Assembly (NCBI GenBank): GCA_032622095.1
Contig: CP136066.1
Coordinates: forward strand, 59,674,609 to 59,738,608
From: Siphonodentalium dalli
Lineage: Eukaryota > Mollusca > Scaphopoda > Gadilida > Siphonodentaliidae
DNA length: 64,000 nucleotides
Reading direction: 5' to 3'
A program made the position numbers and the translations under genes. The notes beneath the pieces were generated by a model. That model saw only the letters and a program-made list of their open reading frames with translations, had not been told where the DNA came from and made no database searches. Shown here piece after piece: positions 63,688 to 64,000 of the stretch; within the stretch, counting starts at the first letter, position 1; the number at the start of each line of letters is the position of its first letter.

Positions 63688-63863
63688 TACAGTAATGCTC
63701 TAAATAATCAACTTCTTAGCCACAGCTTGTTGCCATTCATCGGAAAGCTCTTAGTGAGAGCTTTCCGATGAATGGCAACAAGCCATATTTCCGACTAAAT
63801 CCTGAAAAATTACCCATAATTCTGCTGTGGTTAAGGAGTCGATTACTTACAGCATTACTGTAG
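63688..63863. mobile_element. Family D foldback, left arm shortened
   Basis: TA-CAGTAATGCTCTAAATAATC to GATTACTTACAGCATTACTG-TA. Three direct repeats of GCTTTGGGTATTTGGGTTG flank these last copies. Confidence 0.7.
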
Positions 63864-64000
63864 CTTTGGGTATTTGGGTTGTACTTCCTTATGTTGGTAT
63901 GTAAAGCCTGTTTTATCTAAGAACAGCATCTGACTTACCGGATTTATTCACTGAAGTACATGTAAGTCCATAACATGTCTTGAACTTTGTAGACGACATT

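Noticed and set aside
1-64000. tRNA, rRNA or other structured RNA genes
   Set aside because: I found no tRNA-like arms or rRNA words; the strong hairpins all belong to repeat families.

Overview
The window looks like nuclear DNA from an intron-rich, AT-rich invertebrate. I infer a marine lophotrochozoan, most likely a bivalve mollusc. The grounds are C2H2 exons bounded by GT-AG-type acceptors, very dense short foldback transposons, many TACATGTA words, and dispersed GAGTTATGGCCC-type repeats. I saw no prokaryotic features, rRNA or tRNA. The species call is inference; the sequence does not name the organism.

The only convincing coding content is a one-directional (+) series of 16 short C2H2 zinc-finger exons between 13.7 and 59.3 kb, named Z1-Z16 here. 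Each begins right after a 3' splice acceptor (...CAG), in the same reading phase (a whole codon starts immediately after the AG). Each encodes one to three fingers and ends in its own stop codon. None has a convincing start methionine or promoter of its own. This is the layout expected of mutually exclusive 3'-terminal exons joined to one shared 5' part, as in the insect genes lola, tramtrack and broad. The shared 5' exons (in those insect genes a BTB domain) are not in this window. Z1-Z5 are one young subfamily, Z9/Z10, Z11/Z12 and Z14/Z15 are tandem pairs, and Z6, Z7, Z8, Z13 and Z16 are singletons. Decayed pieces (finger micro-duplications after Z3 and Z9, a deleted copy after Z15, a frameshift in Z14, lost ligands in Z10 and Z15) show ongoing birth and death of exons.

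Layout: 1-11 kb is repeats and gene-free DNA. 11.2-12.0 kb is a hAT-type element. 12.3-15.9 kb holds a segmental duplication carrying Z1 and Z2. 17.5-21.9 kb holds repeats, a second hAT-type element and Z3 with its decayed finger array. 22-24.4 kb is quiet. 25-34.6 kb holds Z4-Z7 among foldback elements. 35.1-36.7 kb is a 35-bp minisatellite. 37-45.6 kb holds Z8-Z12. 46-51.8 kb is repeats, including a third hAT-type element. 51.9-59.3 kb holds Z13-Z16. 59.3-64 kb is repeats.

The spaces between exons are filled by several non-autonomous element families. Five families are bounded by TTAA (A, B, C, F and T; A-C have piggyBac-like TTAACCC...GGGTTAA ends). Family D is a TA-CAGT...ACTG-TA foldback (Tc1/mariner-like ends). 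Family E is a smaller GAATGAGGTCCCC hairpin. Three hAT-type elements have 8-bp target duplications, two of them exact. One element is flanked by an unusual 19-bp direct repeat. Families A, B, C and the 19-bp element share one palindromic core cassette despite unrelated ends. No transposase gene was recognised.
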